A stretch of DNA of 64,000 nt from Aphanomyces cochlioides. Lineage: Eukaryota > Oomycota > Saprolegniomycetes > Saprolegniales > Verrucalvaceae. Both the position numbers and the translations under genes were made by a program. The notes under the pieces were generated by a model. It did no database searches and had not been told where the DNA came from. It saw only the letters and a program-made list of their open reading frames with translations. Positions within the stretch are counted from its first letter, which is position 1; the number at the start of each line of letters is the position of its first letter. The DNA lies in NCBI GenBank assembly GCA_019828595.1, contig JAHQRK010000041.1:124001-188000 (forward strand). The letters are read 5' to 3'. This document shows, one piece after another, positions 20,150 to 30,585 of this stretch.

Positions 20150-22607
20150 GGGAAGCGATCGTTGTGAGATCCGCTAGGTCGCCGTGAATTAAAGTAGGTT
20201 CGCTTGGGTGAAACATGACTTGATTGTGGAGAGTGATATCCAAATCGTTGCTTTCGTGTAGTTGAAGGATTTTTGTCATGATGTGACACATCGATTCTCC
20301 GTCGCCAGTGTACATGAATTCCATTCTGTTCCATATGTGGAGGCCAAGGTCGGTGTACATCAGGAGTGACATGAGCGTTTCGGAGGATAGACTGCGTTTA
20401 CCAAGGCGAGAGGGTAACGCTGTCACTGGACTTTTTGTTGAGGCCAAAATTGCCGCATCGCTATTGAAATATAGTGGAGCATGAACTGCCATCAATACTT
20501 CTGCAATGGCCAGCACTTCTTCGACTTCAACTCTGTTGAGGACGATGTCATCATCGGTGATGATTGCCTCGATGAGTGGGAGGTTGTTGACCATCTTCTG
20601 GTCACTGAACACCGAGATCACGTGGTCGTGAGTGATTGGAGTGCCGAATGTTGCCTCGTAGAGCTGACCAAAAGATTTTGTGCCACCACCAGACGCTCTT
20701 AGCCAACGATTAAGCAGTCGAAGACGAACAAAGTATTCGAAGCTGTCACGATTGGAGACAAAAATTTGGTGCAGTTGCAGTCCAAATTCGATTGGCGCAC
20801 GTTCTAGATGGATGCAGATCGTGTCAACACGCCCGTCCGTAATCAATTTCAATAAGTTGAAGGAATCGTGCGCTAACGCTTCCTTAACTTGGGCCGGGAT
20901 ATGTTGTGGTGCGTTTTGAGCCTTGGTGTCAAGGTCGTTGAGCTCGGCAAGTATGGCATCGAGAGACTTCTCAAACCTTTGGATTGAGCCCTCGTGGGGT
21001 TTGATCCCGCTAATGAACTCTTCAGCGGCAACGTGCACCTTGTCACCAGATTTGAGTGTCAGCTTTGGAACAATTACTTTGACAGTGGTGTTGCCAACTG
21101 TCGTTTCGTGTTCCTCGGGCTCAACATTAGCGCGTTCGTCCAGAGCCGCAAACATGTTCGGGGAGATCCAGGGACGATCAGGAGCTGGGATTGAGCCAGC
21201 GGAGATTGGGGTTTTCTTTCTTTTGCCTGTAGTTTGAACTTCAGTCCATTCCTTGTTGCTGTCTCGGGTCGTTTTCTGCCGTTTGGCAGTGGATGTCGAG
21301 ACAGCGGCGTCTCCCCGTGGGCGGTGAGGGGTTGCGTGAAGTCCATGTTGGGTGGCGATTACATCGAGGTCAAGGCGCGCGAGCTTCTTGTCACGGTAAA
21401 ACCATCCTTGACCAAACACGCGGAGGCACCGACCCTTGAAAATGAATTCTTCAATTGATCGACCGTCATTGTGCATAGATTCGGGTATAGCTGTCCCTTC
21501 AAAATACAAGCGATAACGAGAGCTAGCCAAGCCAGTCGTCGAGGAAACTGTGGAGTATGAGCCCCACAAAAAGCGTGGCTCAAGCTTTGACATGATGCTG
21601 AACATGAGACGTTCTTCATCCTGTCCTTGGAGACCAGATGGGATATCGATGAAATATCCATCAAGTATATGGGGCTCAGTCATGACAAATCTCTGAGAGC
21701 TGCCATCCTTTGCCACTTGGATCTTGAGAGAGACTCCACGCAGCTTTTTAAGAGCATCTTCAGAGGCTATGCCCCACTTGAGAAGACGATTGGAGACATC
21801 TTTCTCGCACTTGATGACATCGACAAATGCATCGTCCAAATCAAGCGCTTGGTTGTCAAACAATAGAGATGTCATTGCCTTGGAGATGTCGATGTATTTG
21901 GTGTATTGGCCAGTGGACATTTGTAGCCAGCCAACAACATCTCTGGGGGAATGTTTTTGGATGGGCAAAGTGTCGTCAAACGTGAGAGATCCTGTCGCGC
22001 GTTTTTGCAACAAGGACGCCAGCTCGGCCATAGTTGGTCGATAATGGCCGACGTCACTGTTCCGCTGAGCCTTGGCAGATTTAGCTCTCTGCTTGGCTTG
22101 GAATTCCCACACGCATTCGTTTGGCTTTTTGGTCGAGGTGTTCGACTCGGGTGGTATTGGCACGGAGCGTGTTGTAGCAGGAGGCGAGGCATCGATTTGA
22201 GCTTCAGGCTCCATTTCCACATCAACATTGGTGTCGCGAATCGATTGGTCTTCAGAGCGCGGCTCCAGCTCAGTGGCTTGAGTAATCGGTGGGGTATGTG
22301 GTTGGTTGTTGTTGGAGATATCCTCTATGTCTTCATCAGGCATCGGAGAAACATTATCCTTGTTGACAGTTTTGTCGCTGGTACGAGCGCTTGGTAATGG
22401 CACGCGACCACCGAGTGTAGCAAGACGTATGGGCGGTTGAGCAGCAGGCGGAGTTTTGTCGATGATTGAGTCAGGTTCATCGTCATCATCATCGTCAACA
22501 ATCACCTCCATGATACTAGAAGCGTCCGAGGTATTGCGAAAGGGAGAGGCAGAAAAAGCTGAGGGCTTGTGTGCATGAGCACGGCTGGAAGAGCGGGTAG
22601 TCGCCAT
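20142..22607 (-). CDS. Family A ORF1 protein (821 aa)
   Basis: Starts at the ATG 54 nt from the element 5' end and ends in CGT GGC TAA, overlapping ORF2 by 8 nt. Residues 1-160 are low-complexity, with a D6 acidic run at 38-43 and many S/T/P. Residues ~165-440 form a conserved core also found in family B ORF1 (VWEFQAKQR, TFDDTLPIQKHS, VVGWLQM, LEPRFLWGSYS, SSRYRLYFEGT, FKGRCLRVFGQGW). A Lys/Arg patch (GKRKKT) and an RPWISPNMFAALDERANVEPEEHE block follow, then a C-terminal helical region (~540-821) that is also shared with B. I recognise no named domain; an RNA-binding/RNP role is inferred from position only. Confidence 0.85.
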   Translation of the reverse strand: MATTRSSSRAHAHKPSAFSASPFRNTSDASSIMEVIVDDDDDDEPDSIIDKTPPAAQPPIRLATLGGRVPLPSARTSDKTVNKDNVSPMPDEDIEDISNNNQPHTPPITQATELEPRSEDQSIRDTNVDVEMEPEAQIDASPPATTRSVPIPPESNTSTKKPNECVWEFQAKQRAKSAKAQRNSDVGHYRPTMAELASLLQKRATGSLTFDDTLPIQKHSPRDVVGWLQMSTGQYTKYIDISKAMTSLLFDNQALDLDDAFVDVIKCEKDVSNRLLKWGIASEDALKKLRGVSLKIQVAKDGSSQRFVMTEPHILDGYFIDIPSGLQGQDEERLMFSIMSKLEPRFLWGSYSTVSSTTGLASSRYRLYFEGTAIPESMHNDGRSIEEFIFKGRCLRVFGQGWFYRDKKLARLDLDVIATQHGLHATPHRPRGDAAVSTSTAKRQKTTRDSNKEWTEVQTTGKRKKTPISAGSIPAPDRPWISPNMFAALDERANVEPEEHETTVGNTTVKVIVPKLTLKSGDKVHVAAEEFISGIKPHEGSIQRFEKSLDAILAELNDLDTKAQNAPQHIPAQVKEALAHDSFNLLKLITDGRVDTICIHLERAPIEFGLQLHQIFVSNRDSFEYFVRLRLLNRWLRASGGGTKSFGQLYEATFGTPITHDHVISVFSDQKMVNNLPLIEAIITDDDIVLNRVEVEEVLAIAEVLMAVHAPLYFNSDAAILASTKSPVTALPSRLGKRSLSSETLMSLLMYTDLGLHIWNRMEFMYTGDGESMCHIMTKILQLHESNDLDITLHNQVMFHPSEPTLIHGDLADLTTIASRG

Positions 22608-22661
22608 GTTGTCAGTTTTGGACAGTGGTACTGCGGGGTAGCTGGCAAATTGGAAACTTCA
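22608..22661 (-). promoter_or_regulatory. 5' UTR / putative promoter, family A
   Basis: Short leader between the tRNA stub and the ORF1 ATG. Its first 35 nt (beginning AGTTTCCAATTTGCC, then AGCTACCCCGCAGTACCACT) are identical in families A and B although the proteins have diverged widely. Duplicate at 1899-1952. It may contain the start site or promoter, or be read from activity at the adjacent tRNA; the sequence does not decide. Confidence 0.55.
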
Positions 22662-22675
22662 TCCTCTATAGCTCA
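22662..22675 (+). repeat. tRNA-Asn stub / target-site duplication
   Basis: Second-copy equivalent of 1953-1966, between the A element 5' end and the 3' end of a truncated B copy. Confidence 0.93.
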
Positions 22676-24479
22676 CTGCAATGGGGAGGTATATTAATAG
22701 ACTTTCAATATCTACTAATACTAATATTGCCTACTAACGGCTCATCCCACTTCCAAATGCTTCAGCAGATTTTCTACTTTGGGCTTTGGAGTACAGCGAT
22801 TTTTGACTTGTTGAATAAATACTTGGGGCTTGTTAATTTGGGGCTGAAGGTTGGAGCGCGAGCAAAGTCGGGTACTTGGCTACCAGTGGGCGATAGACAG
22901 GTTGTCTATGCAAAGTATTGATTGCTGAAATTGCTTCCACTCGTTGAGGGCTGTCAACTTCTTGGAGGCGAAGCCATCTGCGGATCGATGCATGCCATCG
23001 GATGAAGCTGACTTCTTGCCAAATTTCTGGCGGAGGCGGCTCCTTCGATTCGAACTTGGCGGCGTTGTGCGTTGTCCAAATATAGTGAAGGTTGGAAGCA
23101 CACAGAAGAGCCCAGAGCACAAACAGTATGTCTTGAAGCTGGCTACCGCGTTCGTTGACTTGAAAGCGGTCGATGTTGGTGATGGCAGTCCAATCGAAAT
23201 TGACACCGAAGCATTGCCAAGCGGTCGCGTGAAAACGCCAAAGGGGATACACGCGAGAGCAGGTGTGGAAGGCGTGGTGTTGGTTCTCCGGTGCGTCGCA
23301 ATTGGTATAGACACAGCAAATTACGTCTGGCTGCTGAGGTTGCAAGTAGAACAAGCGCGAGTTGACAGGCAGCATGTTGAACAACAGTCGAAACCAAACG
23401 TCGCCATGGAGGGGAGGCGGCCAACGGCATGTTTTGCGGATGAGTCGCACGTAGGTCGCAATATCTTGTTGCTCGACGCGGGACGATGTCGCCACTGGGT
23501 GCGGTTTTCCATCCGAAGGGGCGTGATGCGCCAAACGTGATACGAGTCGCTTGGGCCAACGCTCGAAGGATAGCAATTGATCTTTGAAAAGTGCCTTGAA
23601 AGGGTGACTTGTTGTATCGATATCGGTCAAAGCAGTTCCAGTTCGAACGCCAGACGTGCGGAGGACTTGGTCGAATATCTTGGTGAGGTGGCTATAAACT
23701 TGACCAGCACGTTCGGGTGCTGCAAATCCCATCGCGCCGTTCGCTTGTAACGTCACTTGTGCCGCACGGTTGTTGGATGACAGTCGATCAATAAACGCAG
23801 CTCTTGTAGGCCATGTCCCTTGCCGTGTCAAGAAGTCTTTGAGGCAGTGGAAACCGTTTTGAGACGCATGTCTACACCATCGACGACACAGAGCAGTCTT
23901 CACGACATTTGATGTAGCACCCGCAGGACCAACTTGCAGAGCGGGGTAGGATGTCAGCCACACGGGGAGGTTCAAAAGTTCTTCGAGGCTTGGTGGCGAA
24001 GCGGTTCGCTTGGCCATAGGTGTGGCGGCCCATTGATGCCAAATGTCGTGCCAAAGAGGATGCAGCTCCCACAAAAACAACCACTTGGAGCTGTGGTTGG
24101 GGAAGTACGTGAGAAAGTCGAACGGGTGGGTGTCGCGATACAGCTTGTTCATGACACGGGAAAATTGTCTCTTGACAAGCAACTTCCATGGGGCAAATGT
24201 GTTGGGTGAATTGGGCTGCATCAAGAGTTGGAGCCGCAGCAGTCGCTGAGTCCGAAGCTTCGAAGCCACATGCGGAATACCGAGGCCGAGTTTTTGATCG
24301 AACTGCCACTTGCGGCAAATAGTTGAGCGATGATGGTCGGTGATTTGCGTCTTCCGACCAAGGATGTACTTGTTGACCATTCTTTGCCAAACGGCAACCA
24401 TCGTTGGAGGCACATACACTGCAGCCGTGACATGCCATAACAACGACAACAACATGGTCGATACGATGAGTTTGCGGCA
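22676..24479 (-). mobile_element. Family B LINE, 5'-truncated (1.8 kb), duplicate copy
   Basis: Same truncation point and flanks as 1967-3770; duplicated with its surroundings. 3' hairpins at 22692-22741. Confidence 0.92.
22833..24479 (-). pseudogene. ORF2 C-terminal remnant, family B (duplicate)
   Basis: Retains about residues 838-1384 with the zinc knuckle and lacks the endonuclease and RT core. It carries the glutamate variant KEPPPPEIW near the C-terminus, as in 2124-3770 and the B element at 47081, whereas the neighbouring 24494-28512 copy has KKPPPPEIW. The two truncated B copies therefore come from different source elements. Confidence 0.88.
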
Positions 24480-24493
24480 TCCTCTATAGCTCA
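24480..24493 (+). repeat. tRNA-Asn stub / target-site duplication
   Basis: Separates the two truncated B copies; equivalent to 3771-3784. Confidence 0.93.
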
Positions 24494-27400
24494 CTGCAAT
24501 GGGGAGGTATATTAATAGACTTTCAATATCTACTAATACTAATATTGCCTACTAACGGCTCATCCCACTTCCAAATGCTTCAGCAGATTTTCTACTTTGG
24601 GCTTTGGAGTACAGCGATTTTTGACTTGTTGAATAAATACTTGGGGCTTGTTAATTTGGGGCTGAAGGTTGGAGCGCGAGCAAAGTCGGGTACTTGGCTA
24701 CCAGTGGGCGATAGACAGGTTGTCTATGCAAAGTATTGATTGCTGAAATTGCTTCCACTCGTTGAGGGCTGTCAACTTCTTGGAGGCGAAGCCATCTGCG
24801 GATCGATGCATGCCATCGGATGAAGCTGACTTCTTGCCAAATTTCTGGCGGAGGCGGCTTCTTCGATTCGAACTTGGCGGCGTTGTGCGTTGTCCAAATA
24901 TAGTGAAGGTTGGAAGCACACAGAAGAGCCCAGAGCACAAACAGTATGTCTTGAAGCTGGCTACCGCGTTCGTTGACTTGAAAGCGGTCGATGTTGGTGA
25001 TGGCAGTCCAATCGAAATTGACACCGAAGCATCGCCAAGCGGTCGCGTGAAAACGCCAAAGGGGATACACGCGAGAGCAGGTGTGGAAGGCGTGGTGTTG
25101 GTTCTCCGGTGCGTCGCAATTGGTATAGACACAGCAAATTACGTCTGGCTGCTGAGGTTGCAAGTAGAACAAGCGCGAGTTGACAGGCAGCATGTTGAAC
25201 AACAGTCGAAACCAAACGTCGCCATGGAGGGGAGGCGGCCAACGGCATGTTTTGCGGATGAGTCGCACGTAGGTCGCAATATCTTGTTGCTCGACGCGGG
25301 ACGATGTCGCCACTGGGTGCGGTTTTCCATCCGAAGGGGCGTGATGCGCCAAACGTGATACGAGTCGCTTGGGCCAACGCTCGAAGGATAGCAATTGATC
25401 TTTGAAAAGTGCCTTGAAAGGGTGACTTGTTGTATCGATATCGGTCAAAGCAGTTCCAGTTCGAACGCCAGACGTGCGGAGGACTTGGTCGAATATCTTG
25501 GTGAGGTGGCTATAAACTTGACCAGCACGTTCGGGTGCTGCAAATCCCATCGCGCCGTTCGCTTGTAACGTCACTTGTGCCGCACGGTTGTTGGATGACA
25601 GTCGATCAATAAACGCAGCTCTTGTAGGCCATGTCCCTTGCCGTGTCAAGAAGTCTTTGAGGCAGTGGAAACCGTTTTGAGACGCATGTCTACACCATCG
25701 ACGACACAGAGCAGTCTTCACGACATTTGATGTAGCACCCGCAGGACCAACTTGCAGAGCGGGGTAGGATGTCAGCCACACGGGGAGGTTCAAAAGTTCT
25801 TCGAGGCTTGGTGGCGAAGCGGTTCGCTTGGCCATAGGTGTGGCGGCCCATTGATGCCAAATGTCGTGCCAAAGAGGATGCAGCTCCCACAAAAACAACC
25901 ACTTGGAGCTGTGGTTGGGGAAGTACGTGAGAAAGTCGAACGGGTGGGTGTCGCGATACAGCTTGTTCATGACACGGGAAAATTGTCTCTTGACAAGCAA
26001 CTTCCATGGGGCAAATGTGTTGGGTGAATTGGGCTGCATCAAGAGTTGGAGCCGCAGCAGTCGCTGAGTCCGAAGCTTCGAAGCCACATGCGGAATACCG
26101 AGGCCGAGTTTTTGATCGAACTGCCACTTGCGGCAAATAGTTGAGCGATGATGGTCGGTGATTTGCGTCTTCCGACCAAGGATGTACTTGTTGACCATTC
26201 TTTGCCAAACGGCAACCATCGTTGGAGGCACATACACTGCAGCCGTGACATGCCATAACAACGACAACAACATGGTCGATACGATGAGTTTGCGGCCTTG
26301 GATGGTTCGCGCACGACTTCCCCACGTTTGAAACGCAGCCAGAAACTTGTCGTTCAGTTGCTGGACTTGAAAATCGCGCGGCAGTCGGTGGCCAAAGAGA
26401 ATACCAAGGTATTTCACTGGCTTCTCGCTCGGCAAGACGTTCAAGAGGCCACCATCGTCGATGTCTTCGATATCGAGATTGTTGTTGAGCGCCAAAGTCA
26501 TGCACTTGGCAACGTTGAGACGAGCTCCAGACACAGAGCAAAAGTCTTCGACAATTGCCATTTGCTCGACCGCCGCTTGGAGGGATGACGAGAGTAGAGT
26601 CGTGTCGTCGGCAAAGTAGATGCTCGTCAGTGAGTCTCCATTTGGAAGGGGAATACCAAAATCAGGAGATCCGCGTAGCATTTCGCCGAGTGGCTCGAGG
26701 TAAAGTACGAAGAGCATGCACGATAGGGGGCAACCTTGCTTGACTCCGCGGGTAGGCCGTATGGTAGGGCCAAGACCGTCGTTGAAAATGATCTGGACCA
26801 GAGGCGTATTGTAAAGCAACTGAACCCAAGACACAAATGTGGGACCGATGTTCATCTCCTTGAGTACGTCGAAGAGAAAGCCTTGGTCAACCATATCGTA
26901 TGCCTTGGAAAAGTCGAGAAACGTCGCGTAGTAGTCGTGGTCTTCATTGGTACAGAAAGTCTGCAATGCTTGTACCAGCATCACGTGGTCGTGCAAGCGA
27001 CGGCCAGGGACAAAACCAGCTTGGCTTGGGTGAGCGAGGTATGGGGCAACTTGTGCAAGACGGTAGGCCAGCGCCCGCGATAGAATCTTGACTTCAACCG
27101 ACATGAGAGTAATCGGCCGATAGTTGCCAGGGTCGCCTCTGTCTCCAGCCTTGAACAAGAGCGCCACTGCACTTCGGCGTTGTTGGAGCAGGAGGTGACC
27201 GTGATGGGTGAGTTGGTAGTTGAACACCTTGAGCAGGATTTGGGCGAATACGTCCGGGAGACTTGAAAGAAAGCTGCAGGCCAGCCGTCTGAACCAGGAG
27301 ACTTGTTCGGGTTCAGAGACTTGAGCGCGCCGCACAGGTCTTCCGCCGTGAGAGGACTTTCCAGAGCGTCGCGCTGTTCTTGAGTGAGACGTCGAGTAAT

Positions 27401-28512
27401 GGCTCGAATGATAGCTCGGCGACGGGCCCGATTCAACGGTGGTTGGTCTCTTGGAGTGACCATGATGTTTTTCCAATGAGACGTAAAACCAGCCTTGACT
27501 TCAGACGGGTCAGTCGACGTTACACCGTTGATTGTCACGGACGAGAGCGGCACTTTGATCCCCTTGGGTCGACGAAAAAAGTGACTGGTACCTCGCTCGT
27601 TGACGTTGGCGTGAAAGTCGAATTGCTGATCCAGGTTGAACTGTCGGTACTCGCTGCGGGCAGTGTCAAGGGCTTGACGGGCGGTATTAACAATGGATGT
27701 CTCAACGAGTCCCATGTCGAATGCTCGGCGGGAAGTAAGCCACTTCATCTTGAGGCTGTTGAGTGTGTACTTCATCGAGTCAATGTACTGGCGATGACTG
27801 ACTTGGAGACGCTTCTTCATTCTCTTCAACCAGCCGTACCACTTTGCGCCAAAGTTTTGAGTGTCGTCTGCGCGCATCTCGTCCAAAAGTTGATTGGCTT
27901 CGGCCTTGATCGCTGCGACTACTTGAGGGTTCTTTAAGAGCTCACGGGGGAGGCGCCAGTAACTTCGGTCGGGAGCTCGCTGCTCGCAGGAGAGGACCAC
28001 TTTGTGTTCCATGTGGTCGCCTGCAAAGCTGCTTGGGGAATAGCTTGAACGTGCGTACGTTTGAGCGACGATATCTTGGTCCACAAACAGGTAGTCGAGG
28101 CGGTTGCTTCGACCAGGGCCGCTGTAAACGCGCTCGTTGGGGTGGTGCATCCTCCACGCATCGATAACACCAAGTGCTGAAAGCCAGGCAATGCATTCCG
28201 CCTTACCAGCGTTGTGGTCTTGGCGAGGTCGAGTCGCGTCCAGATGCTCTTCCAGGGGTAAGTTGAAATCGCCTCCGACAAAGTGAATGCTGTCGTCTTC
28301 AAAGTCGCGAGGCAGATCGTCGAAAAACGGTGCTCGAGAGTGAGCGATAACCGGGGCATAGACGTTGTGAAAGTACACAGGAACGCCGTCCCACTGAGTT
28401 CGAACAACCATGTATCTTCCAGGTCGGTCATGGGTGGTCAAGTGTTGCAGGTCGAGGAATCCAGGCATGGATCCATGGAAATACGATGCCACACCGCAGC
28501 GCCGATTGTTGA
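24494..28512 (-). mobile_element. Family B LINE, 5'-truncated (4.0 kb), duplicate copy
   Basis: Same truncation as 3785-7804, adjoining the intact tRNA at 28513. One base shorter because of a G-run deletion. 3' hairpins at 24510-24559. Confidence 0.92.
24651..28512 (-). pseudogene. ORF2 of family B, 5'-truncated and frameshifted
   Basis: Like 3942-7804 but with GGG instead of GGGG at 27256-27258, just after the KSPGSDGWPAAFFQVS segment. This breaks the frame between the endonuclease half (to about 26981) and the RT half (from about 27245 downward). Its partner copy has the intact G-run, so the change came after the duplication or is a consensus error. Confidence 0.87.
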
Positions 28513-28585
28513 TCCTCTATAGCTCAGTTGGTAGAGCGTACGGCTGTTAACCGTAAGGTCGCAGGTTCGAACCCTGCTGGAGGAG
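28513..28585 (+). tRNA. tRNA-Asn-GTT: tRNA-Asn (anticodon GTT)
   Basis: Identical to 7805-7877, anticodon at 28546-28548. About 18.7 kb of LINE sequence (9799-28512) lies between this gene and its original 5' flank at 9784; the 5' 14 nt survive as four copies (one in the gene, three stubs). Confidence 0.98.
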
Positions 28586-29537
28586 TTCTTTTCTCTCTTT
28601 TGCATATCCATAACTGATCACCAATACAAATACTGACGTGTAGATTCTCGGCATGTCTTCTTCGAGTCAACATATGCGTAAATAAGAAGACTATGTCACG
28701 CCAATCCAATACCAGTCCTTTATCTCCAATATGATGTGGAATGGCCTCAAAATTGCTGCTCATCAACTAGTGCGCAAGTCATTGCAGAATACATAAGAGA
28801 AACTCCAATGAGCGATTCTCTGACAGCAACAGATGTGCGCCACGCTAACTTGGCTTGTATTGGACTTGAGGAGAGATCACTCATATGGTGTCTTTTAGAC
28901 TTTGTCAACTGATATCTTAGACAACGGATCACGGTCGTCAAGAGCGACCTAGAGACAAGTATTCCATTGACTTGGTTTGAAATATCATAGCACATGGATG
29001 TACTCACTCCATTACCTTGTTCTTTGCATAGAATGTGATCGTCTCCAATGTGGACTGTGTCAAATTTCGGTGGTATACATGGACATATTTTCACGACGTT
29101 AACATCGATCGAAATCAATCCATATACCGCATCTCAAGACCACAATCGTAACATTCCTACCATTTTATGCAGCTTGCTGCCAAACATATTCTGGAGAAAG
29201 TTCTGTCGCATATGTGTGTGATATTGCTGTTATGCATCTGTGTGAATCGTTTCTTGGCTTGTCGACTGACAGCGCCAACAAAGCAGAAATGACACAGACT
29301 TGAAATAGTTGTGAAGATAGTCTCAATTACAGTATTGAGATATTTACAAACACGACAAATGATATCATTAAAAGGTGCACAGCAGAATAAAACGTGTCCA
29401 TTCTTTCCTCGCGTCTTAATCAAAGATGTCAGAAGCTACTCATTCTATAGACTTGATGTGAAAGCTATTGCGAGTTGGATGTGTTTGTTGCGATCACGTC
29501 GATAAGTTGGAAGGGATATGCAAAAGAGAGAAAAGAA
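28586..29537. other. Spacer 1, second copy
   Basis: 952 bp, the same as 7878-8828 apart from one base in the trailer T-run, which here gives a perfect 24-bp terminal inverted repeat. No gene recognised. Confidence 0.85.
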
Positions 29538-29610
29538 CTCCTCCAGCAGGGTTCGAACCTGCGACCTTACGGTTAACAGCCGTACGCTCTACCAACTGAG
29601 CTATAGAGGA
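29538..29610 (-). tRNA. tRNA-Asn-GTT: tRNA-Asn (anticodon GTT), uninterrupted 5' flank
   Basis: Identical gene; TTTT terminator at 29531-29534 in transcript sense; 5' flank continues directly into spacer 2, so it is a second empty site. Confidence 0.98.
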
Positions 29611-30493
29611 TTCCATACTATACTTCCCTCACCGTTTCAAACATACACTCATACAATACCTACAATGACAATCCATATCACACCCGTGCATCATGTCACC
29701 GTCGTAGTCACCACTCGCTTCTCCGAATATCGACACATTTATACAGAGAAACTACGTCACCAGGCACACCGACGCTTCTCTCAGATAAAACATTGTTGAT
29801 AAACTCGAGACCTTCACTTCGACAATCTACACCAGCACATGGAACAAGAATTATACACTTTCATGACTGTCAAAAACATCCTATTCAGAAAGCCTCGAAA
29901 ACACTACCACCATTTCTGTAGAATGTGAAACAAAATCAAGTCCAATCAAGATGATATGAACTGTTTGAAACAAGTTGAGCGATGTTGCTTGATGGATTGA
30001 GTACGATAAACAGTTGGTGTAGCTTTGCTGTTGTTTAGTGAAAAGAATTTAATGTTGTGCCGAATGGAAATATGATTGATATTCTGATTGAACATGTGTT
30101 TACCAGGTATATTTTTGTTTCATGGAAACCTATGAATTTGTTCTGCGGAGTATTGAGGATATACCCTCCCATTCCTTGCGCGAGCAGGAGACTGATATGC
30201 TCTCAATAAGTCGATGTACCGCACGAAACTTTGTTTCGGACAAGATTTCGATCCGAAGAAGAGTCAAAATCGGAACTGCTCGCGTATTTTAGACGGGTAT
30301 CATGTCCATGTGAAATTTTGATGTCCATTGGTCGAATCGTGTTTTTGTGGAGAGATTGGAGTGTAAAGTGTTTGTTTTGATTGACGTGTGTTTGGTTACG
30401 ATGTGCATAATGTCTGTGTCCGTGGTGGTTGTTTGCAGTGGAAAGGATTGTATGAGTGTATGTGTGGCACGGTGGGTATACGATAGTATGGAA
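29611..30493. other. Spacer 2, second copy
   Basis: 883 bp, as 8902-9784. It ends at the tRNA stub 30494 that follows the 3' end of the A element at 30508. No gene recognised. Confidence 0.85.
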
Positions 30494-30507
30494 TCCTCTA
30501 TAGCTCA
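30494..30507 (+). repeat. tRNA-Asn stub at 3' end of A element
   Basis: tRNA nucleotides 1-14 with original 5' flank on the left; the intact gene is at 38638 beyond a single A insertion, the simplest one-element example in the window. Confidence 0.94.
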
Positions 30508-30585
30508 ATGTCAATGGGGAGTCTATTTGTAGTTAATGTAAACTACAAACTAATATTGCCCGAAGGCTCATCCCATTTCCAACTG

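Larger units (their letters stand above)
15798..22661 (-). mobile_element. Family A LINE, 5' 6.9 kb (ORF1, ORF2, stump of ORF3)
   Basis: Complete 5' UTR (22608-22661), intact ORF1, ORF2 with one frameshift, and only the first eight codons of ORF3 before the breakpoint at 15798. The 5' junction carries three extra bases (TGA) between the tRNA stub and the conserved 5' UTR start, typical of imprecise LINE 5' joining. Confidence 0.88.

Noticed and set aside
9799..22661. One giant composite element with two ORF2s
   Set aside because: The 20,709-bp offset and matching copy 2 explain it as two A elements joined at a tandem-duplication seam.
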